A DNA stretch of 28,852 nt from Flavobacteriaceae bacterium (GCA_030829155.1 JAURBD010000004.1:1-28852); one strand, 5' to 3'. Counted from the stretch's first letter, positions 15,065 to 24,441 are shown. The notes: generated by a model from the sequence alone, not told the origin. Made by a program: numbers and translations.

Positions 15065-17758
15065 TTATTTTGTTGGGAGCCCTTCATTGTCTATTGACCC
15101 GGCCGCAACTTTATAAATGTTTTCCATTTTTATATGTTCTTTAATTGCCATATTTACCTGCTCCAAGGTTACTTGATCGACCATGCTTGCATAATCATCA
15201 AGATACTTAACCCCTCCCCTGTTAACGGCAGCAGATAAAATTCCTCGAGCTAAACCCCCTGTGGTATCATACCCAACCTGCATTGATCCTACAATTGTGC
15301 TTTTCATTCTTTTGAGCTCTTCTTTTGTAATGCCACTTTCTGCCCAAGCGCTTAAGACCCCCTCCATTGACGACTCTCCTTTTTTAAGTAGGTCTGGTGA
15401 ATATGTTCCATATGCAATCCACGATCCAGGACTTTTGTTTGTTGTTCCCGTCAAAGAAGAATAAACACCATATGTTAGTCCGTCTTCAACTCTCACCTTC
15501 CTCATTAACCTGGCCGTAAACGCTCCCCCAAGAGCTCTTGTTCCAACGGTTAAAGGTAAAAAGTCTTTGTGGTCTTCATTTATGCTCAAAGGAATTCCGT
15601 ATATCAAATCTGAGCTCGTTTTGTCTTTCATTGTTATATATTTTTGTCCTTTTCTTGGTTTACCCGCTCTTTCTTCATTTTTTTCTTTAATTGGGGACTG
15701 TTTCCATTTTGCAAAATTCTTTTGAATAATATTAGAAAGCGTTTTGTGGTCTACGTCTCCTACAGCTACCACAACCATAGATCCAACGCCGTAATTTTTG
15801 GAGTGAAACACTCTCAAGTCTTCAGCGCTGATTGTTTTTAACTCTTCTATCCCAGCTTCTGGAGATAGGGGTGAGTTTTGGTGGTCTTCACCATAAAAAT
15901 TTTTTAATACATCATTAAAAGCGTTATTCCAGGTGCTTTCCTTGCTTTTTTTAAACCCTGCCTCCCTTCTTTTTAACACCTTGTCGAGTTCTTCTTTATT
16001 AAATGCTGGTTGTTGCAGCTGCTCTGCCAACAGTTCAAAGACAAGCTCTGTGTCTTTTTCTAAAAACTTTCCGCTAAAAGACACTCTCGCTGCCCCCGAA
16101 CCAAAACCCAACCTTGCTCCTACACTTTCAAGTTGATCGCTTATTTCAAACTTGGTTTTTGATTTAGTTCCCTGATCTAACATTGAAACAACAAGAGAGG
16201 GTATAAGTTTTTTTTCTTCTGCATAATTACTTCCGCCCAACATGCTTCCGTTTAAAGTAACAACGCCAGACCCTCTTTTTAGTGTATATAAAAACACTCC
16301 ACCTATTGGTTCAGAAACCTCTACGTTTTTAACAAAACCCCCCGTTTCTTCAGCGCTGCTATTCTTAAGAGCGTAGGGTCCGTTGTGGTGCCTGTGCGCC
16401 TCTGCCCCTCTCTCAAGGCTTTCGCTTGCTCCTGGGTTTTCGGGTATAAAATATCCAACTGTGCTTTTTTGATTTACAATATATTTATTTGCCACCCTTT
16501 TAACATCCTCTATAGAAACGTTTTTAATTTTTTCTTCATATGTAGTATATAGAGTCCAGTCCCCGCTAGCAATTGCCTCATTTAAGCCCCCGGCTACAGC
16601 ATATGAGCCGTCTTGGGAAAACAGTCTGGATGTAATTAGCTTTGTTTTTGCTTTTTCGGTTTCTTTTTCGTTAACTCCGGTCTTTTTAATTTTTTCTAGC
16701 TCTTGAACAATTAGTTTTTCAACTTGCTCGTGACTAGACCCTGGAGTGAGGCTTGCATATACCTCAAACAACCCTTCATATTTGAACTGACTTGGAGATG
16801 CGGAAACGGAGGTAACCAACCCCTTATCTGTAATCTCCTTATAAAATCGGCTGTTTTTTCCAGAAGAAAGTATAGACCCTAAAACAATCATAGGGGCCAT
16901 ATCCTCGCTTGTTGCTGGGGGGCTTTTAAAGGCAACTCCAACAACTCCTTGTTGTCCAACCCTATTTAACATCACCCTTCTTTGTCCTTCTTGTTTTGGC
17001 TCTGTTGTATAGACTTTTGGTATTTCGTGTTTGCTTTTTCTTATTTGTCCAAAATGTTTTTTTATCATTTTTAGGCCCTCTTCAACGGACACGTCTCCAA
17101 CAATTGTTGCTGTCGCGTTGTTGGGCCAATAGTATGTGTCATAAAACTCTCTAAGCTTTTCTATTGACATATTTTCTATATCGGACTTCCAACCGATTGT
17201 TGAGTGGTGATAAGGGTGGGCCTGAAAAGCCATTGACCAAATATGTTGGTCTAAAACTCTTTGTGGGCTGTTTTCACCTCTTTCAAATTCGTTTCGCACA
17301 ACAGTCATCTCTGACTGTCTGTCTTCTTCTGCTATTATAGCACCCCTCATTCTGTCTGCTTCTATGTCAATTATTGTATTTAGGTGTTTACTTGGAAGGG
17401 TTCCAAAATAGTTTGTTCTGTCAGTCCAGGTTGTGGCGTTTGTTCTTGCACCAACCGAATCTAAAACTATATCAGCTTTCCCATTTCTATAATTTTTTGA
17501 CCCCTTAAACATGAGGTGCTCTAAAAGATGTGTTGCTCCCGTGTGTCCGGTAGCCTCGTTAACAGACCCAACCCTATATGTTACCATAAATGTGGCAACT
17601 GGCGCTGTTCTGTCTTCCTTGATTAAAACGGTTAGTCCGTTTGATATCATCTTATATTCCTTTATGCCCCCAGATTCTTTTATATATTCAAATCCGTGGT
17701 GTTTTTCTTGTGACATAACTGCTCCCATTAATAAAATTGTTAAAATTAATTTTTTCAT
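15065..17758 (-). CDS. Periplasmic M16 family zinc metallopeptidase (two-half, single-chain)
   Basis: 897-residue secreted protease of the pitrilysin/insulinase clan. The N-terminus MKKLILTILLMGAVMSQ is a signal peptide. The inverted zinc motif HxxEH is HLLEH (His77, Glu80 catalytic, His81), with Glu157 in VVRNEFERGENSP exactly 76 residues later as third ligand. The first half ends near residue 450. The second half (about 475-897) repeats the fold (LNGSMLGGSNYAEEKKLIPSLVVSMLDQG..., DGLTYGVYSSL) but has no HxxEH, as expected for the inactive half that forms the R/Y substrate pair. Single-chain two-half forms are common in Bacteroidota-like genomes. It probably degrades peptides in the periplasm. 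AGGAG stands five bases before the ATG. It is 22 bp after the methyltransferase-like gene and 14 bp before folA, so one transcript is likely. Confidence 0.94.
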   Translation of the reverse strand: MKKLILTILLMGAVMSQEKHHGFEYIKESGGIKEYKMISNGLTVLIKEDRTAPVATFMVTYRVGSVNEATGHTGATHLLEHLMFKGSKNYRNGKADIVLDSVGARTNATTWTDRTNYFGTLPSKHLNTIIDIEADRMRGAIIAEEDRQSEMTVVRNEFERGENSPQRVLDQHIWSMAFQAHPYHHSTIGWKSDIENMSIEKLREFYDTYYWPNNATATIVGDVSVEEGLKMIKKHFGQIRKSKHEIPKVYTTEPKQEGQRRVMLNRVGQQGVVGVAFKSPPATSEDMAPMIVLGSILSSGKNSRFYKEITDKGLVTSVSASPSQFKYEGLFEVYASLTPGSSHEQVEKLIVQELEKIKKTGVNEKETEKAKTKLITSRLFSQDGSYAVAGGLNEAIASGDWTLYTTYEEKIKNVSIEDVKRVANKYIVNQKSTVGYFIPENPGASESLERGAEAHRHHNGPYALKNSSAEETGGFVKNVEVSEPIGGVFLYTLKRGSGVVTLNGSMLGGSNYAEEKKLIPSLVVSMLDQGTKSKTKFEISDQLESVGARLGFGSGAARVSFSGKFLEKDTELVFELLAEQLQQPAFNKEELDKVLKRREAGFKKSKESTWNNAFNDVLKNFYGEDHQNSPLSPEAGIEELKTISAEDLRVFHSKNYGVGSMVVVAVGDVDHKTLSNIIQKNFAKWKQSPIKEKNEERAGKPRKGQKYITMKDKTSSDLIYGIPLSINEDHKDFLPLTVGTRALGGAFTARLMRKVRVEDGLTYGVYSSLTGTTNKSPGSWIAYGTYSPDLLKKGESSMEGVLSAWAESGITKEELKRMKSTIVGSMQVGYDTTGGLARGILSAAVNRGGVKYLDDYASMVDQVTLEQVNMAIKEHIKMENIYKVAAGSIDNEGLPTK

Positions 17759-17780
17759 TTCTTCTCCTATTTGATGTTGG

Positions 17781-18287
17781 CTACCTCCAGGGTAAAAACC
17801 TTGAAACGCGCGACATATAATCTAAATATTCTTGTCCAAATATACCAACAAGGTATTGCTCTTCAAAAACAACAGCTTTTGACCATAAAAGGTATTGGGC
17901 GGGAATAGATATTAATAATATATATGAACCCAACCAAAGAGAACATAATATGTTAAAGTGAAAAACTATTGTTGTATAAATTGGGTGCCGGACAAAAGAA
18001 TAAACACCTTTTGTAGATAGTTTTTTTCCTCTTTGTTTTATGGGTAGGCTAAGGATTGCCCAAACCAAAATGAAAACCGCCTCAGCCAACAAAAGAAGGA
18101 AGGGAATCCAAAACCAGCCCCCTGTAAGATAATATGTCTGCATTTCGAGCGATCTTTCAACCCTGCACAACAACAAGGCTAACAGCCCTGTACCCAAAAA
18201 ACAGGCGGGCCCAACCCCAAACAATCTTTTATAAAAATCGGTGTTAAACCAAAGCTTAAGCCTAGACAATTTTAGGTCTTTCTCCAA
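17781..18287 (-). CDS. Isoprenylcysteine carboxyl methyltransferase / PEMT-like membrane methyltransferase
   Basis: About 168 residues with four hydrophobic helices. The C-terminal half carries the family pattern: GKKLSTKGVYSFVRHPIYTTIVF (cofactor-binding R-H-P), then FEEQYLVGIFGQEYLDYMSRVSRFLP, where the E-E and the F-G-x-E-Y segment bind S-adenosylmethionine in ICMT-like enzymes. It probably methylates a small or lipid substrate at the membrane; the substrate is unknown. The start is unclear because the first possible codon at 18287 is TTG. Another TTG at 18269 is possible, with GGAG about 12 bases before it. Using 18287, the gene overlaps the end of yggS by 26 bp, which suggests translational coupling. 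The downstream neighbour is the M16 peptidase, 22 bp away. There is no obvious functional tie. Confidence 0.75.
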   Translation of the reverse strand: MEKDLKLSRLKLWFNTDFYKRLFGVGPACFLGTGLLALLLCRVERSLEMQTYYLTGGWFWIPFLLLLAEAVFILVWAILSLPIKQRGKKLSTKGVYSFVRHPIYTTIVFHFNILCSLWLGSYILLISIPAQYLLWSKAVVFEEQYLVGIFGQEYLDYMSRVSRFLPWR

Positions 18288-18933
18288 AAATAGCTGTGCC
18301 TAATCTTATAGCTGTAGATCCCTGTTGTATTGCTATCTGATAATCCCCGCTCATACCCATTGAAAGGGTTTTCATTTTTAGCGATTCGCTTTTGTTAAGA
18401 GAGTCAAAAAGCTCTTTTGTTTCCTTAAAAGCCCTTTCTATTTCTTTTTTATTTTTTGTGTTGGGCCCCATTGTCATAAGGCCTTCTATTTTAATATTCT
18501 TGTTTTCAGCACACCTTTGAATTTTATCTTTTTCTCCCAACAAAAAGCCTGACTTAGCTTTTTCTCCACTGCTATTTATTTGAACCAACACTCTTTGTAT
18601 TTTGTTTATCTTTTTTGCTGCATTAGAAATTTTTTTTGCAATTTTTTCTGTATCTACCGTGTCTATAACATCAAAAAGTTTTACTGCCTTGTTTGTTTTG
18701 TTTGATTGCAGGTTTCCTATAAGCCTTTTTTCTACATTTTTTAAATTATTAATGTTTGGAAATTTTTTTTCTGCTTCTTGAATCTTGTTTTCTCCTATTG
18801 ACACCGCTCCAGCAGATATTGCTTCTTCTATTTCATTGGACGCTCTGGTTTTGGTGACAACCACCAATTTGATTTTTTTGTTTTGTGGGAGGCTAGCTTG
18901 TAGCTTCTTCAGTTTTTGAGTTATTGTTTTCAT
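18262..18933 (-). CDS. yggS: YggS-family pyridoxal-phosphate homeostasis protein
   Basis: 223-residue PLP-binding TIM-barrel protein of the YggS/PROSC/Alr-N group, which has no known enzymatic turnover and buffers cellular PLP. Family blocks are KLVVVTKTR (Lys28 is the expected Schiff-base lysine), AISAGAVSIGENKIQEAEKKF, RLIGNLQSNKTNKAVKLFDVIDTVDT, INSSGEKAKSGFLL, EGLMTMGP, LSMGMSGDYQIAIQQGSTAIRLGTAIFGER. All conserved segments are present, and length fits the family (about 220-240). The frame is open to an ATG at 18966, but the ATG at 18933 has AGAGG six bases upstream and gives the expected N-terminus. The first 41 bp therefore lie inside the end of gyrA in another frame. Confidence 0.94.
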   Translation of the reverse strand: MKTITQKLKKLQASLPQNKKIKLVVVTKTRASNEIEEAISAGAVSIGENKIQEAEKKFPNINNLKNVEKRLIGNLQSNKTNKAVKLFDVIDTVDTEKIAKKISNAAKKINKIQRVLVQINSSGEKAKSGFLLGEKDKIQRCAENKNIKIEGLMTMGPNTKNKKEIERAFKETKELFDSLNKSESLKMKTLSMGMSGDYQIAIQQGSTAIRLGTAIFGERPKIV

Positions 18934-21400
18934 TGTCGACCTCTTCTGGAGAGTTGTCGTCGCCACCCTCTTCTTCTGTCATTATTCTAGCGATAGATGA
19001 AACCAGCGTTCCCTCTCCTAATTTTATAAGCTTAACCCCTTGCGTTGCTCTTCCTATAGCTCTTATTTGAGCAACCGGCTGCCTTATTAAGACTCCTTGG
19101 TTTGTAATAATCATAAGGTCGTCTTTATCTACAACCTCTTTAATTGTTACCATTTTTCCGACTTTTTCTGTGGTTTTCATGGTTAATATACCCTTACCAC
19201 CTCTTTTTTGAGCGCGATATTGGGATATCTCTGTTCTTTTTCCAAAACCCTTTTCTGTGGCAACCAACACTGTGGTACCCTCTCTTTTTATTAACAACAT
19301 ACCAACGAGCCTGTCATCCTCCGAGCTAAGGGTTATTCCTTTTACCCCCATTGTTTTTCTGCCGCTTGGTCTTATTTGCTCTTCTGAAAACCTAATAGAC
19401 TTTCCGTTTCTTGTTCCCAATAAAATATCGTTATCTCCAGTAGAAACTCTTGCCTCTATTAGTCTGTCTCCGTCTCTTATCTCAACAGCATAAATGCCTT
19501 TTTTTCTTGGGTTTGAGTATGCCGAAAGCTTTGTTTTTTTAACCATTCCTTTTTCTGTTGCCATCACCACAAAATGATCTTCGTTAAATTCTTTAACGCT
19601 TATAAATGCGCTTACTTTTTCGTCAGCTTCACACCCAATAAGGTTAACAATTGCTCTTCCTTTGGCAGCTCTTCCACCCTCTGTTATATCATAAACCTTT
19701 ACCCAATAACACTTTCCCTTGTCTGTAAAAAATAAAATATAGCTGTGTGTGTTTGCTACAAAAAGATGTTCTACAAAATCTTCGTCTCTAGAGCTTGCTC
19801 CCTGAACCCCTCTTCCACCTCTTCTTTGGCTTCTATAGGTGCTCAGACTTGTTCTTTTTATATAACCGTTATGTGTTATGGTTAAAACCATTTCCTCTTC
19901 CGCTATCATGTCTTCAATACTAAGGGTTGTAAAGTCTTTTATTATTTCCGTTCTTCTTTCTTCTCCATATTTTTCTTTAACCTCTAAAAGCTCTTCTTTT
20001 ATTATTTCCATTCTTTTTGATTTGCTTTCTAGAACTCCTTTTAGTTCAGAAATGTGTTGAATAATATCTTTATACTCACTAATAATTTTATCTGTCTCTA
20101 AACCTGTTAACCTCTGAAGCCTCATATCTAAAATAGCCTGTGACTGTTTTTCTGAAAGGCCAAAACCCTCCATTAGAGCTTCTTTTGCAGAAACGGGGTC
20201 TTTGCTTTTTTTAATCGTTTCAACGATTTTATCAATATTTTTTAAGGCAATTTTTAAGCCCTCTAATATGTGTGCCCTAGCTTCTGCTTTTGCTAAATCA
20301 AATTTTGTTCTCTTTACAACAACGTCTAGCCTAAAAGCTATAAACACTTCCAAAATTTCTTTTAGGTTCATAACCTTTGGTGTGCCGTCTACTAGGGCCA
20401 ATAAGATTATTCCAAAAGTGTCTTGTAGTTGAGTTTGTTTATATAGTTGATTTAAAACAACCTCGGGAACAGCATCTCTTTTTATTTCAATAACAACCCT
20501 CATTCCATCTTTGTCGGACTCGTCTCTTATTTCTGCAATTCCTTCAATTTTTTTATCTCTGGCTAGATATGCTATTTTTTCAATTAGGTTTGCTTTATTT
20601 ACCTGATATGGTAACTCTGTAATAATTAAGGAGTCTCTTCCTTTTGAAGCGGGTTCTACATGAGCCCTTCCTTGCATAACAACCTTACCTCTTCCTGTTT
20701 CATAGGCATCAATTATACCCTGAGCCCCAAGAGCTTTTCCAAAAGTTGGAAAATCTGGTCCTTTTATGTGTCTCATTAGGTCTTTAACCTCAGCTTCTGG
20801 ATTAGACATTAACTCTACTAACCCGTCAACCAACTCTGAAAGATTGTGGGGTGGAATTTTGGTTGCCATTCCAACAGCAATTCCCTCAGATCCATTAACA
20901 AGCAGGTTTGGGTATACCGCCGGAAGAACAGCCGGCTCTTTTAAGGTTTCATCAAAGTTTGTTGTCCAGGGAATTGTTTCTTTGTCTATATCTCTTAAAA
21001 GCTCGCTTCCAATTTTAGACATTCTGGATTCAGTATATCTCATTGCAGCTGCCCTGTCTCCATCAATAGACCCAAAGTTTCCTTGCCCCTGAACAAGCTC
21101 ATGTCTCATAGAAAATTCTTGTGCCATTCTAACCATTGCGTCATAAATTGAGCTATCGCCGTGAGGGTGATACTTACCCAAAACCTCTCCAACTACTCTA
21201 GCAGATTTTTTATAAGGCCTGTTCCACATTGCAGACATTTCGCTCATACTAAAAAGAATTCTTCTGTGTACAGGTTTTAGTCCATCTCTTGCATCAGGAA
21301 GAGCTCTCGACATAATAACCGACATTGAATAATTTAAATAACTTTCCTCAAGCTCTTTTACTAACTGTTTATCTAATATGTTATCTCTACCTAGATCCAT
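18893..21400 (-). CDS. gyrA: DNA gyrase subunit A
   Basis: 835-residue DNA breakage-reunion subunit of gyrase, which introduces negative supercoils with GyrB. Catalytic Tyr122 follows Arg121 in MRYTESRM. The quinolone-resistance region KYHPHGDSSIYDAMVRMAQ has Ser83 and Asp87 in E. coli numbering, the unmutated state. The C-terminal beta-pinwheel starts after about residue 500. It contains the GyrA box QRRGGRG (YRSQRRGGRGVQGASS), which separates gyrase from topoisomerase IV ParC, and further GGKG/GGRA-type blade repeats. The protein ends in an acidic, Asn/Ser-rich tail (EEGGDDNSPEEVDNENNNSKTEEATS). The start ATG is one base after the gyrB TAA, so the two are cotranslated. The 3' end overlaps yggS. 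Confidence 0.98.
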   Translation of the reverse strand: MDLGRDNILDKQLVKELEESYLNYSMSVIMSRALPDARDGLKPVHRRILFSMSEMSAMWNRPYKKSARVVGEVLGKYHPHGDSSIYDAMVRMAQEFSMRHELVQGQGNFGSIDGDRAAAMRYTESRMSKIGSELLRDIDKETIPWTTNFDETLKEPAVLPAVYPNLLVNGSEGIAVGMATKIPPHNLSELVDGLVELMSNPEAEVKDLMRHIKGPDFPTFGKALGAQGIIDAYETGRGKVVMQGRAHVEPASKGRDSLIITELPYQVNKANLIEKIAYLARDKKIEGIAEIRDESDKDGMRVVIEIKRDAVPEVVLNQLYKQTQLQDTFGIILLALVDGTPKVMNLKEILEVFIAFRLDVVVKRTKFDLAKAEARAHILEGLKIALKNIDKIVETIKKSKDPVSAKEALMEGFGLSEKQSQAILDMRLQRLTGLETDKIISEYKDIIQHISELKGVLESKSKRMEIIKEELLEVKEKYGEERRTEIIKDFTTLSIEDMIAEEEMVLTITHNGYIKRTSLSTYRSQRRGGRGVQGASSRDEDFVEHLFVANTHSYILFFTDKGKCYWVKVYDITEGGRAAKGRAIVNLIGCEADEKVSAFISVKEFNEDHFVVMATEKGMVKKTKLSAYSNPRKKGIYAVEIRDGDRLIEARVSTGDNDILLGTRNGKSIRFSEEQIRPSGRKTMGVKGITLSSEDDRLVGMLLIKREGTTVLVATEKGFGKRTEISQYRAQKRGGKGILTMKTTEKVGKMVTIKEVVDKDDLMIITNQGVLIRQPVAQIRAIGRATQGVKLIKLGEGTLVSSIARIMTEEEGGDDNSPEEVDNENNNSKTEEATS

Positions 21401-21401
21401 T

Positions 21402-23342
21402 TTATATATCTATGTTTGTTGCGAATTTTGCTCTTTCTGTTATAAAAGATCTTCTGTGTTCTACCTCTGTTCCCATTAACTCTCTAAATCTAATATTTGT
21501 TTCTTCTTCCATAATATGATCAACCGTAACCTGCATTAACGTTCTTGTTTCTGCGTTCATTGTTGTATCCCAAAGCTGCTCTGCATTCATTTCCCCTAAA
21601 CCCTTATATCTTTGAATGTCAATTTTAGCTTTATTTTCAGACTCCATTCTTTGTAAAACCTGATCTCTTTCTTCGTCTGTGTAGGCATATCTTTCTTTTT
21701 TTCCTTGCTTCATTTTATATAGGGGTGGCATAGCCATATATAAAAAACCTCCCTGTACAAGACTCTTCATTTTTCTCCAAAAGAATGTTAACAGAAGGGT
21801 TCTAATATGACTACCATCTACATCAGCATCTGTCATAATAACTATTTTATGATATCTTAATTTTTCAGGATTAAAGCTACTAGGGTCATCTTCATCTTCA
21901 CCGAAACCACAACCAAGAGCTGTTATAATAGATTGTATTTCATTGTTTGCTAAAAGTTTGTCTTCTCTTGCTTTTTCAGAGTTAATAACCTTTCCTCTTA
22001 AGGGTAAGATAGCCTGAGTTCTTCTGTCTCTCCCCTGTTTAGCTGTACCTCCAGCTGAATCGCCCTCAACCAAAAAAAGTTCGCACTGAAGCGGATCCTT
22101 GTTTGAGCAGTCGGCCAATTTTCCTGGGAGGGTTGTTGACCCTAGTCCTGATTTTTTTCTTACAAGCTCTCTAGCTTTTTTTGCGGCTATTCTAGCTCGA
22201 GCTGCCTCCGCCGCTTTTTCTATAATTTTTTTACCTACTTTAGGATTTTGTTCTAAAAAGGCCTGTATTCCATCGTAAACAATATTGTCCACCATTCCTT
22301 TGACTTCACCGTTTCCTAGTTTTGTTTTTGTTTGTCCTTCAAATTGTGGTTCTTGAACCTTTACAGAAAGAACAATTGTTAAACCTTCTCTGAAGTCATC
22401 TCCGGATAAAGAAAATTTTTCATTTTTTTTTGTTTTAATTAGGTCATTTTTATTTGCATAACTATTCAACGCTCTTGTTAAAGCAGATCTAAATCCAGAA
22501 AGGTGAGTTCCCCCTTCTATTGTATTAATATTATTTACAAATGAAAATATATTACTATTATAGTTTGTACTATATCTAAGGGCTAAATCAACGGGAACCT
22601 CAATATCTTCTCTTGAAACCGATATAATCTCATCATGAATTAGGTCCTCTCCTCCATCTAAATATTTTACAAAGTCGGAAAGTCCTCCCGGAAAACAATA
22701 TTCTGTTTTTGTTTCTTCTGGCTCATTAACCATTGTGATAGATAGGTTTTTATTTAAATAAGCTAACTCTTTTAATCTTCCTTTTATTATTTCTTCTTCA
22801 AATCCTTTGTGTGTAAAAACTGAATGATCTGGTTTAAATGATATAATTGTTCCTGTTTTATTACTTTTTCCTACCTTTTCTACGCCCGTCGTTGGTTGGC
22901 CTATGATATACTCTTGTCTATAATGATTTCCATCTCTATGGACTTCAGCAATTAAAGATTCGGATAATGCATTAACTACAGATACACCTACTCCATGTAG
23001 ACCACCAGAAACCTTATAAGTGTTTTTATCAAATTTTCCACCTGCATGTAAAACTGTCATTACAACTTCTAACGCAGGCTTTCCTTCTGTTTTATGTATT
23101 TCTACAGGTATACCTCTACCGTCGTCCTCAATAGATATAAAACCATCATTTTTAATTGTTACTATTATAGAACTACAATGACCAGCTAAAGCCTCGTCAA
23201 TACTATTATCAACTACTTCGCTAACAAGATGGTGATATCCTCTTTTTCCAACATCACCAATATACATAGCAGGTCTTTTTCTAACCGCCTCTAATCCTTT
23301 TAAAACGGATATTTTATCTGCACCATAATTATTTTTAGTCAT
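21402..23342 (-). CDS. gyrB: DNA gyrase subunit B
   Basis: 646-residue ATPase subunit of gyrase. The N-terminal GHKL ATPase shows VSEVVDNSIDEA with Glu42 as the catalytic base, IEDDGRGIPV around Asp73, and GGLHGVGVSVVNALS. The transducer domain follows. The Toprim domain has LFLVEGDSAGGTAKQGRDRRTQAILPLRGKVINSEKAR and MTDADVDGSHIRTLLLTFF, whose acidic residues bind Mg2+. ERYKGLGEMN-like residues (IQRYKGLGEMNAEQLW) mark the C-terminus. Length is that of the short form, without the roughly 170-residue insert of E. coli GyrB. The ATG lies inside the last codons of dnaN (8 bp overlap), preceded by GAGG four bases upstream. The ParE alternative is made unlikely by the neighbouring GyrA-box-bearing gyrA. 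Confidence 0.98.
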   Translation of the reverse strand: MTKNNYGADKISVLKGLEAVRKRPAMYIGDVGKRGYHHLVSEVVDNSIDEALAGHCSSIIVTIKNDGFISIEDDGRGIPVEIHKTEGKPALEVVMTVLHAGGKFDKNTYKVSGGLHGVGVSVVNALSESLIAEVHRDGNHYRQEYIIGQPTTGVEKVGKSNKTGTIISFKPDHSVFTHKGFEEEIIKGRLKELAYLNKNLSITMVNEPEETKTEYCFPGGLSDFVKYLDGGEDLIHDEIISVSREDIEVPVDLALRYSTNYNSNIFSFVNNINTIEGGTHLSGFRSALTRALNSYANKNDLIKTKKNEKFSLSGDDFREGLTIVLSVKVQEPQFEGQTKTKLGNGEVKGMVDNIVYDGIQAFLEQNPKVGKKIIEKAAEAARARIAAKKARELVRKKSGLGSTTLPGKLADCSNKDPLQCELFLVEGDSAGGTAKQGRDRRTQAILPLRGKVINSEKAREDKLLANNEIQSIITALGCGFGEDEDDPSSFNPEKLRYHKIVIMTDADVDGSHIRTLLLTFFWRKMKSLVQGGFLYMAMPPLYKMKQGKKERYAYTDEERDQVLQRMESENKAKIDIQRYKGLGEMNAEQLWDTTMNAETRTLMQVTVDHIMEEETNIRFRELMGTEVEHRRSFITERAKFATNIDI

Positions 23343-24441
23343 TTATCCTCACCGGCATTAATAGTATAATAGTTTTTTGATCATTTATTTTAGGTAAGAA
23401 TAGTGTAGCAGACAAAGAATCTTTAAAAGTAAAAATAATTTCTTCGTTTGAATATTTAGAAATAGCCTCTTTTAAATAGATAGCATTAAAACCTATTGAT
23501 ACATCTTCACCAGAATATTTAGCAGATTTTAAAGGGGCGTGAACGGTTTTACTTTCTGGTTGATTAACACTTTTAAAATAAACTTTACCCTCAGAAAGAT
23601 TTAAAGAAATTTGATTTGTGTTTTTGTTTGTTACTATAGAGGCTGCTTTAATATTATTGAGCATTTCATTTTTATCAGCTTTCAACACCAACGGATTTTC
23701 TTCAGGAATAACAGCATTATAATTAGGGTATTTTTCATCAATTATCTTTGAATAAAAAACATCCTTTTTATTATTAGTAAAAATATAATCTCCACTAATA
23801 ACTAAATTAGTTTCAGATTGTCCCTCTAAAAAAGATCCCAAAATAGATAAAAACTTCTTTGGTATAATATAAGAACCTAAAATGCTTGTCGTGTTTTGTT
23901 TTGAAATTTTAATAAGCCTATGACCATCAGTAGCCACAAAATCTACAATATCTTCTAAAAAATTAAAACATGCTCCATTTAAGGCTGGTTTAGTTGGTTC
24001 ATTATTAACTGCATATAATAAAGAAGATATAATCTCCTTTAAATTTACTGTATCAATACAATACAGATTTTCGTGTTTATTTTCAGGCATATCAGGATAT
24101 TCTTGAAATGGAACTGTAGGGATATCAAAAGAAACTCCCTTTTCAGACTTAATATTGATATGAGGTCCAGAAATTTCTATATCTATTCTACCATCATCTA
24201 CAACATTAATTATATCATTCATCTCTGAAGTAGGAAACAAACCCTCTCCATTATTATTAACAGAGGCATTAATTTGAGTTTTTACACCCACTTCCAGATC
24301 TGTAGAATGTAACATCACCCCAGCTGCTGAAGAGGATATATAAGTATAATTTACTAATGGGTTTTGAGACTTTAGTTGCGTTGTTTTAGTTAATTTTGAA
24401 AATGCCTGTTGAAGTTCTTTTTTTGTAGTTGAAATATTCAT
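23335..24441 (-). CDS. dnaN: DNA polymerase III beta subunit (sliding clamp)
   Basis: 368-residue sliding clamp that tethers replicative polymerase to DNA as a ring-shaped dimer. Three similar domains of about 120 residues are expected from the length. Recognisable family blocks are LVNYTYISSSAAGVMLHSTDLEVGVKT (domain 1), LLYAVNNEPTKPALNGACFNFLEDIVDFVATDGHRLIKIS (domain 2, the strongest clamp signature), EKYPNYNAVIPEENPLVLKADKNEML, and the C-terminal end IILLMPVRIND in place of the usual MPMR-L. It starts at the ATG beside the AT-rich gap and probably heads the long leftward cluster, with gyrB overlapping its end. Base composition is very AT-rich (for example about 20% G+C in the 60 bases from 24001). 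dnaA and recF, its usual neighbours, are not adjacent here. Confidence 0.97.
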   Translation of the reverse strand: MNISTTKKELQQAFSKLTKTTQLKSQNPLVNYTYISSSAAGVMLHSTDLEVGVKTQINASVNNNGEGLFPTSEMNDIINVVDDGRIDIEISGPHINIKSEKGVSFDIPTVPFQEYPDMPENKHENLYCIDTVNLKEIISSLLYAVNNEPTKPALNGACFNFLEDIVDFVATDGHRLIKISKQNTTSILGSYIIPKKFLSILGSFLEGQSETNLVISGDYIFTNNKKDVFYSKIIDEKYPNYNAVIPEENPLVLKADKNEMLNNIKAASIVTNKNTNQISLNLSEGKVYFKSVNQPESKTVHAPLKSAKYSGEDVSIGFNAIYLKEAISKYSNEEIIFTFKDSLSATLFLPKINDQKTIILLMPVRIND

